NCBI RefSeq assembly: GCF_026932795.1 | Contig: NZ_JADPVH010000007.1 | Span: 1-64,000 of the forward strand | Reading direction: 5' to 3' | DNA from: Paenarthrobacter sp. Z7-10 | Lineage (GTDB): Bacteria; Actinomycetota; Actinomycetes; Actinomycetales; Micrococcaceae | DNA: 64,000 nt | In this document: positions 24,792 through 34,500 of the stretch, one piece after another | How positions within the stretch are numbered: the stretch's first letter is position 1 | Layout of the letters: each line of letters opens with the position of its first letter | Translations under genes and position numbers: made by a program | Notes under the pieces: generated by a model | Seen by the model: only the letters and a program-made list of their open reading frames with translations | What the model was told of the DNA's origin: nothing | The model's database searches: none

Positions 24792-27700
24792 ATGTCTCAG
24801 CAAGCCTCCTCCACCCTCCCCCCGCAAGTACCCGGACGGCGGGAACTGACTTCCGCACAGCGGGGAATCTGGTACGCCCAGCAACTGGCGCCCAAGAACC
24901 TGATGTACCAGATTGCCCAGTACGTCGACATCCGGGGCGCCGTGGACACGGAGGTCCTGGGCCGGGCCGTGCGTGGGGCGGTTGCAGAAACTGACGCCCT
25001 CAATGTGCGTTTCGACGCGGACGGGAACGGGCCCTACCAGCTCACGGCCACTTCCCGCACACGGCTGGTGGTGACCGATCTCCGCAGTCAGAGCGACCGG
25101 TCCGGCGACAAGGCGGCAGAGCGTGCCCACCAGCTGATGGAGCTGGACTTGGGCACGGCCCGCGATGTTGGTCACGATCAGTTGCTGCGAACCGAGATTT
25201 TCCGGCTCAGCGAAGACCGCTGCTTCTTTTACCAGCGCGTGCACCATCTGATGCTGGACGGCTATTCCGCGGTGTTGGTGCTCAAGCGGGTGGCCCAACT
25301 GTATGAGCATCTGCTGACCAATGACGCCGGCTCGGACCCGACCCCGGATCTGGGGCCGGAGCAATCACCCTTCCCATCCCTGGACGAGCTGCTCGCCGAT
25401 GAGAGCGCTTATGCCGACTCCCGGCACGCCGCCGCGGACAGAGATTATTGGCAGAACAACTTAGCTGACGCGGAGCCTGTCTCCGGCCTTGCCGGCCGGC
25501 CCGCAGGTACCGCCAGCGAACTGATCCGGCTCGGCGCCCACATGCCCTCCGGGCTCGCAGCTGGACTGGGCGCCGCGGCCGGCACGGCTCCAGCGGTACT
25601 CTTGACCGCCGTCGCCATCTACCTGCACAAGATGACCGGCGAACGCGAAGTTTCGGTTGGCCTTCCGGTGACAGCCCGCCGCGGCGCACTGGCCAAGTCG
25701 GTGCCATCGATGCTCTCCAATATCTTTCCCGTCCGGCTGCGGATCAGCCCTGAGAAAACGGTGGAGGAAACCGTCGCCGCGATGGGTGGCGCCCTGCGCA
25801 ACGCGCTGATCCACCAACGCTTCCGGTACGAAAGCCTCAATCCTGCCTCCAGCTACGTTGGTCCTTCGGTGAATATCCTGCCCGTGCTGGATGATCTGCG
25901 GTTCGGGCCGGCCAACGGCACCATGAACGTGCTCTCCACCGGTCCCATCGATGATCTATCCATTGTGATCCACGGACTGAACAGTGTCGGCAGCCCTGCT
26001 GAACCGAGCGCTGCCGAAGTCACCATCCAATTCGAAGCCAACGCCGCGCTGTACAGCCGCGGGACGGTATCCGATCACCTGCAGCGGTTCATTCGGCTGT
26101 TGACCGAGCTCACGTCCGCCCCCAATGTTCCCGTCGCCCGCGTGTCCCTGACCAGCGACGAGGAGGCACGAGAACTGCTGGAGCTGGGCGCAGCGGATAC
26201 TGCTGAGCTTCCCGGCCATACCGTCGTGGAGGAGTTCCGGGCGCGCGCCGCCGCCACACCGAAAGCCCGCGCCGTCGTCGCCCCTGACGGCGAACTGGAC
26301 TTCGAGGAGCTGGACCGCCGGTCAAATCAATTGGCACATTTGCTGCGAAGCCAGGGAGCCGGACCTGCCACGAGCATCGCGGTGCGCTTGGACCGCAGTA
26401 CGCTGCTGCCCATCGCCATCCTTGCGGTCCTGAAATCCGGGGCTGCCTATCTGCCGTTGGATCCGGACTACCCCGCCGGGCGGGTCGAAGGAATGCTCGA
26501 AGACGCGGCACCACTGCTGCTGCTTAGCTCCACCGCGCTGGCCCATCCGGAAGACGCCGACTCCGGGATCCAGACCAGTATTCCGGTGCTGGCACTGGAC
26601 TCCGAACTGCTCACATCCGCGCTGGCGGCCAGACCCGCTGGATATCCCTCCTCCCCCTCCGCGTCCCAGCACGACCTGGCATACATCATCTTCACCTCCG
26701 GCTCCACCGGACGTCCTAAGGCCGTCGGCGTTGAGCACCTGGCACTGTTGAACCTTTTGATAGGCCACCAACAGGACATCTTCGCCCCTGCCGCGGGCAG
26801 GCTTGGCCGCACGCTTCGAGTTGCACACACTGCGGGTCTGTCGTTCGACGCATCCTGGGATCCGCTGCTGTGGCTGTTCGCCGGCCATGAGCTGCACCTG
26901 GTGGATAACCAGACGCGGCGGGACCCCGAGGCGCTGATGGAATACCTGCTGTCCCGGCAGATTGACAGCGTCGAGACGACGCCATCCTTTGCCAAAGTGC
27001 TGCTGGCCCAGGGCCTCTTCGAAGCATCCACACACCCGAGCGTCCTTGCGCTGGGCGGGGAGGCTGTCGACGCCGGCCTCTGGGGCGTGCTGGCCCGGAT
27101 CGAGGGGGTGAGCGCCTACAACTTCTACGGACCCACCGAAACCACTGTGGACTCCATGACCGCAGCGATCGAATCCGGTACCGGCCCCACTTTGGGCAGT
27201 TCGGTCCTGAACAGCCGGCACTATATTCTGGACGCCGGCCTGAATCCGCTTCCGGCCAACGCCATCGGTGAACTCTATGTTGCGGGCGTCAACGTGGCGC
27301 GCGGCTATCTTGATAAGCCGCAGCTGAGCGCAAAAAGTTTCGTCGCGGACCCCTTCGCCTCCGATGGGTCCCGGATGTACCGCACCGGAGACGTGGTCCG
27401 CCGGCTTTCCGACGGAACTGTCGAGTTCCTGGGCCGGATGGACGAGCAGGTCAAGATCCGCGGCTTCCGCATTGAACCTTCGGAAATCGAAGAAGTGCTT
27501 CTCGCCGAGGACGGAGTGCAGCACGCGGCGGTGACAGTGGGTAAAAATCGGGCGGGGTATGACCAGTTGCTGGCCTACGTCACCGCTCCCGGCAAACTGA
27601 ACACGGCCGCCCTGCGCAGTGCGGCGCGAAGGAAGCTGCCGGACTACATGGTGCCCTCCGCCATTGTGCAGCTGGCTGGAATCCCGTTGACCCCGAACGG

Positions 27701-30700
27701 GAAGTTGGAGCGCAAAGCCCTGCCCCAACCGGAAGAGAACGCCCCGACGCTGGAACCCCGTAATGACGCCGAACGCCTGGTGGCCGGAGCCTTCACGGAG
27801 GTGCTGGGGCTCGCCGCCGTCGGCATCGATGATGACTTCTTTGAGCTCGGCGGTCATTCCCTGCTGGCCACCCGGTTAGTATCCGTGCTGCGGGAGCGCC
27901 ACGGTTCAGCACCGTCACTGCGGACGGTTTTCGAATTTCCCACTGTCGCTGCCTTGGCGGAACGGCTGACGCCTGCCGAAAGCACGGACAACCCCCTGCT
28001 GCCACAGCCCCGGCCGGAACGGATCCCGCTGTCCTACGCACAGCGCCGGCTGTGGTTCCTGAACCGATTCGACCCAACATCCGGGGCGTACAACATCCCC
28101 ATCGTGGTCCGGCTGAACGGTCCGCTGGCGGTGCCGGCGCTGCAGCAGGCGATCAACGACGTCGTCGGCCGACATGAAAGCCTGCGCACCATCTTCCCGT
28201 TCAGCTCCGACACCCCAGAGCAGCTGCTGCTGTCTGCCGCCGAAGCCCGCGTTGAACTCACCGCCATCCAAACCACCCCGGAGCGGCTGGGGCACGTGCT
28301 GCGGGCGGAGTCCGCCCGTGGCTTCAATCTCGGCAAAGATCTGCCGCTGCGTGCCATCCTGCTCCAGCTCAACGCCCGCGAGCACGTGCTGCTGATCACC
28401 CTGCATCACATCTCCTCCGACGGCTGGTCGCTGGCACCGCTGGCGCGTGACCTCTCCGCGGCCTACAACAGCCGGCTCGGCGCCGCGGTGCCCGAATTTC
28501 CGCCGCTGCCCGTGCAGTACGCAGACTACACACTGTGGCAGCGTTCCGAGTTGGGCAACGAGGATGATCCGCGGAGTCCCATCTCCCGTCAGTTGGAGTT
28601 CTGGGCCGCTGAACTCGCCGATGCCCCGGAGGAACTTCGGCTGCCCTACGATTATCCTCGCGGTTCGCGGATCGCGGGTCAGGCCACAGCCAAGAACGAC
28701 GACGACGACAAGGTTGGCGACGACGCTGAAGGCCTCGATATCGGTGCCAGTAAGTCGGTGCGCGTGGACATCGGGGCGCAGACGCACCAGCGGCTGGCGG
28801 CGCTGGGCCGGGCACACAATGCCAGTCTCTTCATGGTGCTGCAGGCGGCCTTGGCCGCATTGCTGACCAAACTCGGCGCCGGAACGGACATTCCGATCGG
28901 CACACCGGTGGCTGGCCGGGTGGACACCAAGCTGGATGAGCTGGTGGGATTCTTCGTCAACACCCTGGTGCTGCGCACCGATACCTCGGGCAATCCGAGC
29001 GCGGCAGATTTGATCGAAGCTGTCCGTTTCACCAACCTGCGGGCTTACGCCAACCAGGAGGCGCCCTTTGAACGCGTGGTGGAGGAACTGAATCCCGCCC
29101 GTTCCCAGGACCGTCATCCGCTGTTCCAGGTCATGTTGACTTTACAGACCACGGCACCGGCGCAGCTGGCGCTGCAGGGCATGACGGCGGAGGTGGACCA
29201 GGCGCCCGAACCCGGTGGGGCGAAATTCGACCTGCTGTTGGATCTAACCGAGCGGGCGCCGGACGTGGATTCTGCGGATACCAGCGGGGAGAATACCGCA
29301 GCCGGACTCAGCGGTTCGCTCAGTTTCGATCCGGCCTTGTTCAAGGTCTCGACCGCCACCGATCTCGCCCGACGCTTCGTGGCGGTCGTGGAGCACTTTG
29401 CCCGACAGCCGGAGGCACCGCTGTCCCGGATTCCGGTGCTGCGGCCGGAAGAAGCGCGGCTAGCGCTGGGGCAGGCTGAAGCAGAAAGTCACGACGACGA
29501 CAACGGCACGCTGCTGGATGAATTCGCTGCCACGGCCGTGCGGCACCCCGACGCCGCCGCGCTGAGCGACAGCGGGCGGAACCTGTCGTTCGGTGAACTC
29601 GACGACCGCGTCGGAATGCTTGCGCTGGGGCTCGCGGCCTCCGGCGTGGAGCCCGGGGACCGTGTGTTGGTTGCCCTCCCCCGCAGCATTGATGCCGTGG
29701 CTTCAGCCCTTGCGGTGCTGCGGGCCGGGGCGGTCTACGTCCCGGTGGATCTGAGTTACCCGGCGGAGCGGATCCGGATGATTATCGAGGACAGTGCACC
29801 ACGTCTGGTAATCACCGGGACCGGCATCCGGAACGCAGCGCAGGATGGTGGCACCGAAGTCACCGAAATCGCTGCGCTGCTGGAAGCAGGCCGAGCCGCT
29901 GCCGATGATCCTGCCGGAACCAGTCAGTCGAACGATCCGGCCGCAGCCCGCTACCCGCACGTCTCGCCCACGGATCCGGCCTACATCATTTACACCTCCG
30001 GATCCACCGGCCGCCCTAAGGGGGTTGCCGTTGCGCATGGTGCGTTGGCTAATCTGTACTTCCAGCACCGCCGCACCATCTTTGCCAGGACTTTCGAGGA
30101 CCGAGGCGCCAATGAGAAGGTGGCTGTGGCTCATATCGCAGGTCTTGGCTTTGACGCCTCCTGGGATCCGCTGCTCTGGCTGGTGGCCGGCGCACAGCTG
30201 CACATGATCTCCGACGAGGTCCGCACCGATGCCGAGGCGCTGGTGCGCTTCTGCGCCGAAAAAGCCATCGACGTCCTCGAAACCACTCCGTCCTATGTTC
30301 GCCAGTTGATCAATTCCGGCCTGCTGACCGCACGTGGAGAGGATTCGACGCGGCCCATGACCATAGCGCTGGGCGGCGAAGCCGTTCCTGATGACCTGTG
30401 GCAGGAGATTGCGGCCAGCAAGTCCGTCATCGGCTACAACTTCTACGGCCCCACCGAATTCACCGTTGACTCTGTCATCGCGGAGATCACCGGGACCGAG
30501 CCGAACATCGGCCGACCGGTGCAAAACGTCCGGGCCTACGTCCTGGATGAATACCTCGGCCTTGCGCCGCAGGGCATAGTCGGCGAGCTGTACCTGGCCG
30601 GCATGGGCAGTGCTATGGGCTATTCCGGCCGCGAAGCCGAGACGGCCTCGCGTTTCGTAGCCGATCCGTTCACCTCGGGGGCACGGATGTACCGCACCGG

Positions 30701-31550
30701 CGATCTGGTCCGGCGGCGGCCGGACGGGTCGCTGGCCTTCCTCTCGCGCGCGGACGACCAAGTGAAGATCCGGGGTTTCCGGATTGAGCTGGGCGAGATC
30801 GAGAATGCGCTGGTCTCCCATCAACACGTGGAGCACGCCGCCGTCGTCGTCGATGCTGCCGCCGGGCGGATTGTCGGCTACTACGTCGGGGACGTATCCG
30901 CAGATGAACTGCGCGCGCATGCCGCCGGTCGCCTGCCGGATTACATGGTGCCGCGGATCCTGCTGCCGGTACGGGATATTCCGCTGACCGCCCACGGCAA
31001 GCTGGACCGGCGCGCGCTGCCCGAACCGGAAGTGGCAGGACGCTCGTCTCGGGCGCCGGAAACCGGGGATGAGCGAACCATCTGCACCCTTTTCGGCACC
31101 GTGTTGGGGGCGTCCGAGGTGGGCCTCGACGATGACTTTTTCGATCTCGGCGGCCACTCGCTGCTGGCCGTCACCCTGATGGCCAAGCTCCGCGGGGCCT
31201 TCGGCGTCGAGCTTGGGCTGCGCGCCCTCTTCGAGGCTCCGACCCCAGCGGCCCTGCTGCGGGCGATGTCCGGGAAGGACGACGACGCACCGGCCGGAGT
31301 GCCCGGCGGCAGTGACCACAAAGCCGGCGCCGATCGCGATGCCGAGGGCGAGGGCGGCGGCGCTGGGGGTGAAGGTAAGATCCAGCGAGCTTCCGGCGGC
31401 GCATTGAGCCTGGCCGAGTGGGCCAAAAGCCGCCGGTCCGGCCGATCGCTCAGGTCCGCGGAACCCGGGCGGAGCAGGTCATCGGCGCCCTCAGAGCCGG
31501 CGAAGCCAATTCCGCCATCTCCCTTGCCGTGCGTCTCACAGGTGACCTGA
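24792..31550 (+). CDS. Non-ribosomal peptide synthetase, modules 1 and 2 (C-A-T-C-A-T)
   Basis: A 2252-residue synthetase. Domains by position: C1 about 15-440 (HHLMLDGYS near 151), A1 475-960 (FTSGSTGRPK near 633, YGPTETT near 777), T1 near 1020 (LGGHSLL), C2 1075-1520 (HHISSDGWS near 1204), A2 1560-2050 (YTSGSTGRPK near 1734), T2 near 2120 (LGGHSLL). No epimerase or methylase domain. The leading C domain implies an acyl or aryl donor from outside. Hand-read specificity codes for A1 and A2 are both DADEAGFVDK, with acidic residues at three pocket positions. The last 100 residues are low complexity and the frame overlaps the next one by 133 nt, so the gene is probably broken by one missing base. 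Start ATG has GAAGGA upstream. Confidence 0.93.
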   Translation: MSQQASSTLPPQVPGRRELTSAQRGIWYAQQLAPKNLMYQIAQYVDIRGAVDTEVLGRAVRGAVAETDALNVRFDADGNGPYQLTATSRTRLVVTDLRSQSDRSGDKAAERAHQLMELDLGTARDVGHDQLLRTEIFRLSEDRCFFYQRVHHLMLDGYSAVLVLKRVAQLYEHLLTNDAGSDPTPDLGPEQSPFPSLDELLADESAYADSRHAAADRDYWQNNLADAEPVSGLAGRPAGTASELIRLGAHMPSGLAAGLGAAAGTAPAVLLTAVAIYLHKMTGEREVSVGLPVTARRGALAKSVPSMLSNIFPVRLRISPEKTVEETVAAMGGALRNALIHQRFRYESLNPASSYVGPSVNILPVLDDLRFGPANGTMNVLSTGPIDDLSIVIHGLNSVGSPAEPSAAEVTIQFEANAALYSRGTVSDHLQRFIRLLTELTSAPNVPVARVSLTSDEEARELLELGAADTAELPGHTVVEEFRARAAATPKARAVVAPDGELDFEELDRRSNQLAHLLRSQGAGPATSIAVRLDRSTLLPIAILAVLKSGAAYLPLDPDYPAGRVEGMLEDAAPLLLLSSTALAHPEDADSGIQTSIPVLALDSELLTSALAARPAGYPSSPSASQHDLAYIIFTSGSTGRPKAVGVEHLALLNLLIGHQQDIFAPAAGRLGRTLRVAHTAGLSFDASWDPLLWLFAGHELHLVDNQTRRDPEALMEYLLSRQIDSVETTPSFAKVLLAQGLFEASTHPSVLALGGEAVDAGLWGVLARIEGVSAYNFYGPTETTVDSMTAAIESGTGPTLGSSVLNSRHYILDAGLNPLPANAIGELYVAGVNVARGYLDKPQLSAKSFVADPFASDGSRMYRTGDVVRRLSDGTVEFLGRMDEQVKIRGFRIEPSEIEEVLLAEDGVQHAAVTVGKNRAGYDQLLAYVTAPGKLNTAALRSAARRKLPDYMVPSAIVQLAGIPLTPNGKLERKALPQPEENAPTLEPRNDAERLVAGAFTEVLGLAAVGIDDDFFELGGHSLLATRLVSVLRERHGSAPSLRTVFEFPTVAALAERLTPAESTDNPLLPQPRPERIPLSYAQRRLWFLNRFDPTSGAYNIPIVVRLNGPLAVPALQQAINDVVGRHESLRTIFPFSSDTPEQLLLSAAEARVELTAIQTTPERLGHVLRAESARGFNLGKDLPLRAILLQLNAREHVLLITLHHISSDGWSLAPLARDLSAAYNSRLGAAVPEFPPLPVQYADYTLWQRSELGNEDDPRSPISRQLEFWAAELADAPEELRLPYDYPRGSRIAGQATAKNDDDDKVGDDAEGLDIGASKSVRVDIGAQTHQRLAALGRAHNASLFMVLQAALAALLTKLGAGTDIPIGTPVAGRVDTKLDELVGFFVNTLVLRTDTSGNPSAADLIEAVRFTNLRAYANQEAPFERVVEELNPARSQDRHPLFQVMLTLQTTAPAQLALQGMTAEVDQAPEPGGAKFDLLLDLTERAPDVDSADTSGENTAAGLSGSLSFDPALFKVSTATDLARRFVAVVEHFARQPEAPLSRIPVLRPEEARLALGQAEAESHDDDNGTLLDEFAATAVRHPDAAALSDSGRNLSFGELDDRVGMLALGLAASGVEPGDRVLVALPRSIDAVASALAVLRAGAVYVPVDLSYPAERIRMIIEDSAPRLVITGTGIRNAAQDGGTEVTEIAALLEAGRAAADDPAGTSQSNDPAAARYPHVSPTDPAYIIYTSGSTGRPKGVAVAHGALANLYFQHRRTIFARTFEDRGANEKVAVAHIAGLGFDASWDPLLWLVAGAQLHMISDEVRTDAEALVRFCAEKAIDVLETTPSYVRQLINSGLLTARGEDSTRPMTIALGGEAVPDDLWQEIAASKSVIGYNFYGPTEFTVDSVIAEITGTEPNIGRPVQNVRAYVLDEYLGLAPQGIVGELYLAGMGSAMGYSGREAETASRFVADPFTSGARMYRTGDLVRRRPDGSLAFLSRADDQVKIRGFRIELGEIENALVSHQHVEHAAVVVDAAAGRIVGYYVGDVSADELRAHAAGRLPDYMVPRILLPVRDIPLTAHGKLDRRALPEPEVAGRSSRAPETGDERTICTLFGTVLGASEVGLDDDFFDLGGHSLLAVTLMAKLRGAFGVELGLRALFEAPTPAALLRAMSGKDDDAPAGVPGGSDHKAGADRDAEGEGGGAGGEGKIQRASGGALSLAEWAKSRRSGRSLRSAEPGRSRSSAPSEPAKPIPPSPLPCVSQVT

Positions 31551-34500
31551 AACCGGATGCCCTGGCCGCCGCCATTGACGATTTGGTGCACCGGCATGAG
31601 GTGCTGCGCACCATCTATCCGGCCACGGACGGGACTCCCGAGCAGCACATCCTGAATGCGTCGGACGTCACCGGCATTCTGCAGACCCCCGCCGCTTCCT
31701 CCGCGCAGGAGTTGGCTGCGCTGGTGTCCGCCGGGGCGAAGCAGGGCTTCGATGTCCGCACCGATCTGCCGCTGCGGGCGATGCTGATCCGTGTGGATGC
31801 GGACGAATGGGTGCTGCACCTTGTGATGCACCACATCGCCACCGACGGCGCTTCGCTGGCACCGCTGGCACGCGACATCTCCACGGCATATTCCGCCCGG
31901 ACCGGCGGAGCCCGGGCCCTGCAGCGGCCGCTGGCCCTGCAGTATGCGGACTTCACGCTCTGGCAGCGCGAGATGCTCGCCGTGGACAACCCTGCGGCGG
32001 GGCAAGCTCGCGTACTGGATACGAAGTTGGAGGCCTGGCGCCAGGTTTTGGCCGGGCTGCCGGCAGAATTAGCGCTGCCTGCCGACGCTCCCCGCCCGGA
32101 TGACGCACGCCAGCAAGGTGGCCAGCACTCCTTCAGTATTCCCGGAGCCAGCGCCAAAGCCCTCGCAAGCTTGGCCGGGGAGCACAATGCCAGCCTGTTC
32201 ATGGCGCTGCATGCCACCCTCGCCGGCTTCCTGAAGCGGATCGGGGCAGGTGAGGATGTGGTGATCGGCTCGCCCACCGCAGGCAGGAACGATCCCGCAC
32301 TGGCCGACCTGATCGGCTTCTTCGTCAATACCGTGCCCATCCGGCTCGACGCCTCCAACAATCCCAGTTTCCGCGAGCTGCTGCTCCGGGCCCGGGCCAG
32401 TGTGCTCGACGCCTTCGACAAAGACGATGTGCCCTTTGAGCGGCTCGTCTCAGCGCTGAATCCGCCGCGGAAGCTGGGCCGCCATCCGGTGTTCCAGACC
32501 ATGCTCACCGTCGAAAACACGCCGCGCGCCGCCGTCGAACTCCAAGGCGTGCAAGCCATGGTCGAACCCGAGACATCCACGGGTGAAGCGAAATTCGACC
32601 TGTCCTTCACCTTCCGTGAACTTGGTGGCGACGACGGTCTGGCGGCCACGCTGCACTATAACGCGTCGATGTTCAGCCCTGACACCGTCCGGGAACTGGT
32701 GCAGCGGCTGGAAACCTTTATCGAGCTGGCCGTCGCCGCGCCGGACCATCCGGTCTCGCGGCTGGACATCCTGCCGGAGTCCGAGCTCGCGCAGCTGGTT
32801 GGCGCCACGGATGGGACGGCCACGGAAGCAGCCGCACCGGCGCCGGAGACAATTCTTGACGCCTTTACCCACACTGTTGCGCAGCAAAGCGACGATACGG
32901 CTGTGGTCTTTGGCCCCGAATCGCTGACCTTCGCCCAGCTGGACGCCGATTCGGATCGCATAGCGCGCCGGCTGCTGGTGGAAGGGGTGACGGCGGATGA
33001 CCTGGTATCGGTCTACCTCCCCCGGTCGCTGGCCACGATCACGGCGGTGTTCGGTGTACTGAAATCCGGAGCTGCCTACAACCCGATCGACGTCGATTAT
33101 CCGGCTGAAAGGGTGTCAGCGATACTCACTGACGCCGCTCCAAAGGTGGTGCTGACCAGCCGGGCGGTCGCTGCCGGGCTGGATGGTCCGCTGACGGAGA
33201 CTGGGATCGATTCGCCGCACGTGGTCTGCCTCGAAGATCTTCCGGCTGCGGGGTCCGGCGCCGCCGGTGCAGGGACGATTTTGCCCCGGCACTTGGCATA
33301 CGCCATGTTCACCTCGGGCTCCACAGGGCGGCCCAAGGGGGTGGAAATCAGCCACGGCGCACTGGCGAATCTGCTGGCATCGCACCGGACCACGGTACTG
33401 CCGCAGGCTGCCGAAGGCCCAAGCCACGGACGCACCAGGGTGGCCCACACCACCGGAGTGGGTTTTGACGCCTCCTGGGATCCGATGCTCTGGATGGTGG
33501 ACGGACACGAACTGCATCTGATTGACGACGAGCTGCGCCGCAATCCGCAGGGCTTGGCCGGCTATTTCGCCGAACACAACATTGGTGCTTGGGAAACGAC
33601 ACCCAGTTATCTGCGCCAGCTGATGCGCGAACCCGTGTTCGCCGAAATACTCAAGGGCCGGGAAGCTGCGGGAGAAGCCGCCGCAACGCGCACAGGAACG
33701 CCCGCGGGAACACAGGCGCCGCTTCACCTCGCCATTGGCGGGGAGGCGTTCGACGCGGAGTTGTGGCAGGACCTGGCATCGCGCAGTTCGGTCCGTGCTT
33801 GGAACCTTTACGGCCCCACCGAGGCCACCGTAGATTCGTTAGTGGCCGAGGTCGGCGCGTCCGAGGTTCCGGTTCTGGGAACTCCCGTGCGCAGCGCGAG
33901 GGCGTATGTGCTCGACGAACACCTCCAGCACGTTCCAGCCGGTGCCAGCGGAGAACTGTATTTGGCGGGCCGCGGATTGGCCCGGGGATACCGCGGCCGG
34001 CCGGACCTGACCGCCGAACGTTTCGCAGCTGATCCGTTCAGCCGCAGCGGGGAACGGATGTACCGCACCGGGGACATTGTCACCCGGCACCGCGATGGCG
34101 CCATCGTTTTCCGCGGCCGCAACGATGATCAGGTCAAGATCCGTGGTTTCCGCGTGGAGCTGGGTGAAATCGAGAGTGCCCTCAGGTCAGTGCCGGGTGT
34201 GCGCGAGGCCGCTGTCCTCGTCGTCGACGGAACGGGTGGCACTAACGGAACGGATGGCGCTCCGGGCGCCGATCCCGCGCGGCTGGTTGGGTATCTGGTG
34301 GCGGAGGAAGCCGCCGGTGCCGATGCTCCGCGCACCGCTGGGGACCCCGATGACGGCGACAACAGCGCCGCCGGCGCGGAAGCGCGCACCGCCGTGCAGA
34401 AGGCCCTTGAGCAGCGGGTGATCGATGCGGCACGCACCCAGCTGCGCTCCGTGCTGCCCGGGTATATGGTTCCGTCCGCACTGATGGCCATTCCTCAGAT

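Noticed and set aside
31411-31440. Programmed -1 frameshift in the NRPS overlap
   Set aside because: The only A-run (GCC AAA AGC in the first frame) does not fit an X XXY YYZ slippery heptamer for the -1 direction, and no strong downstream pseudoknot was obvious.
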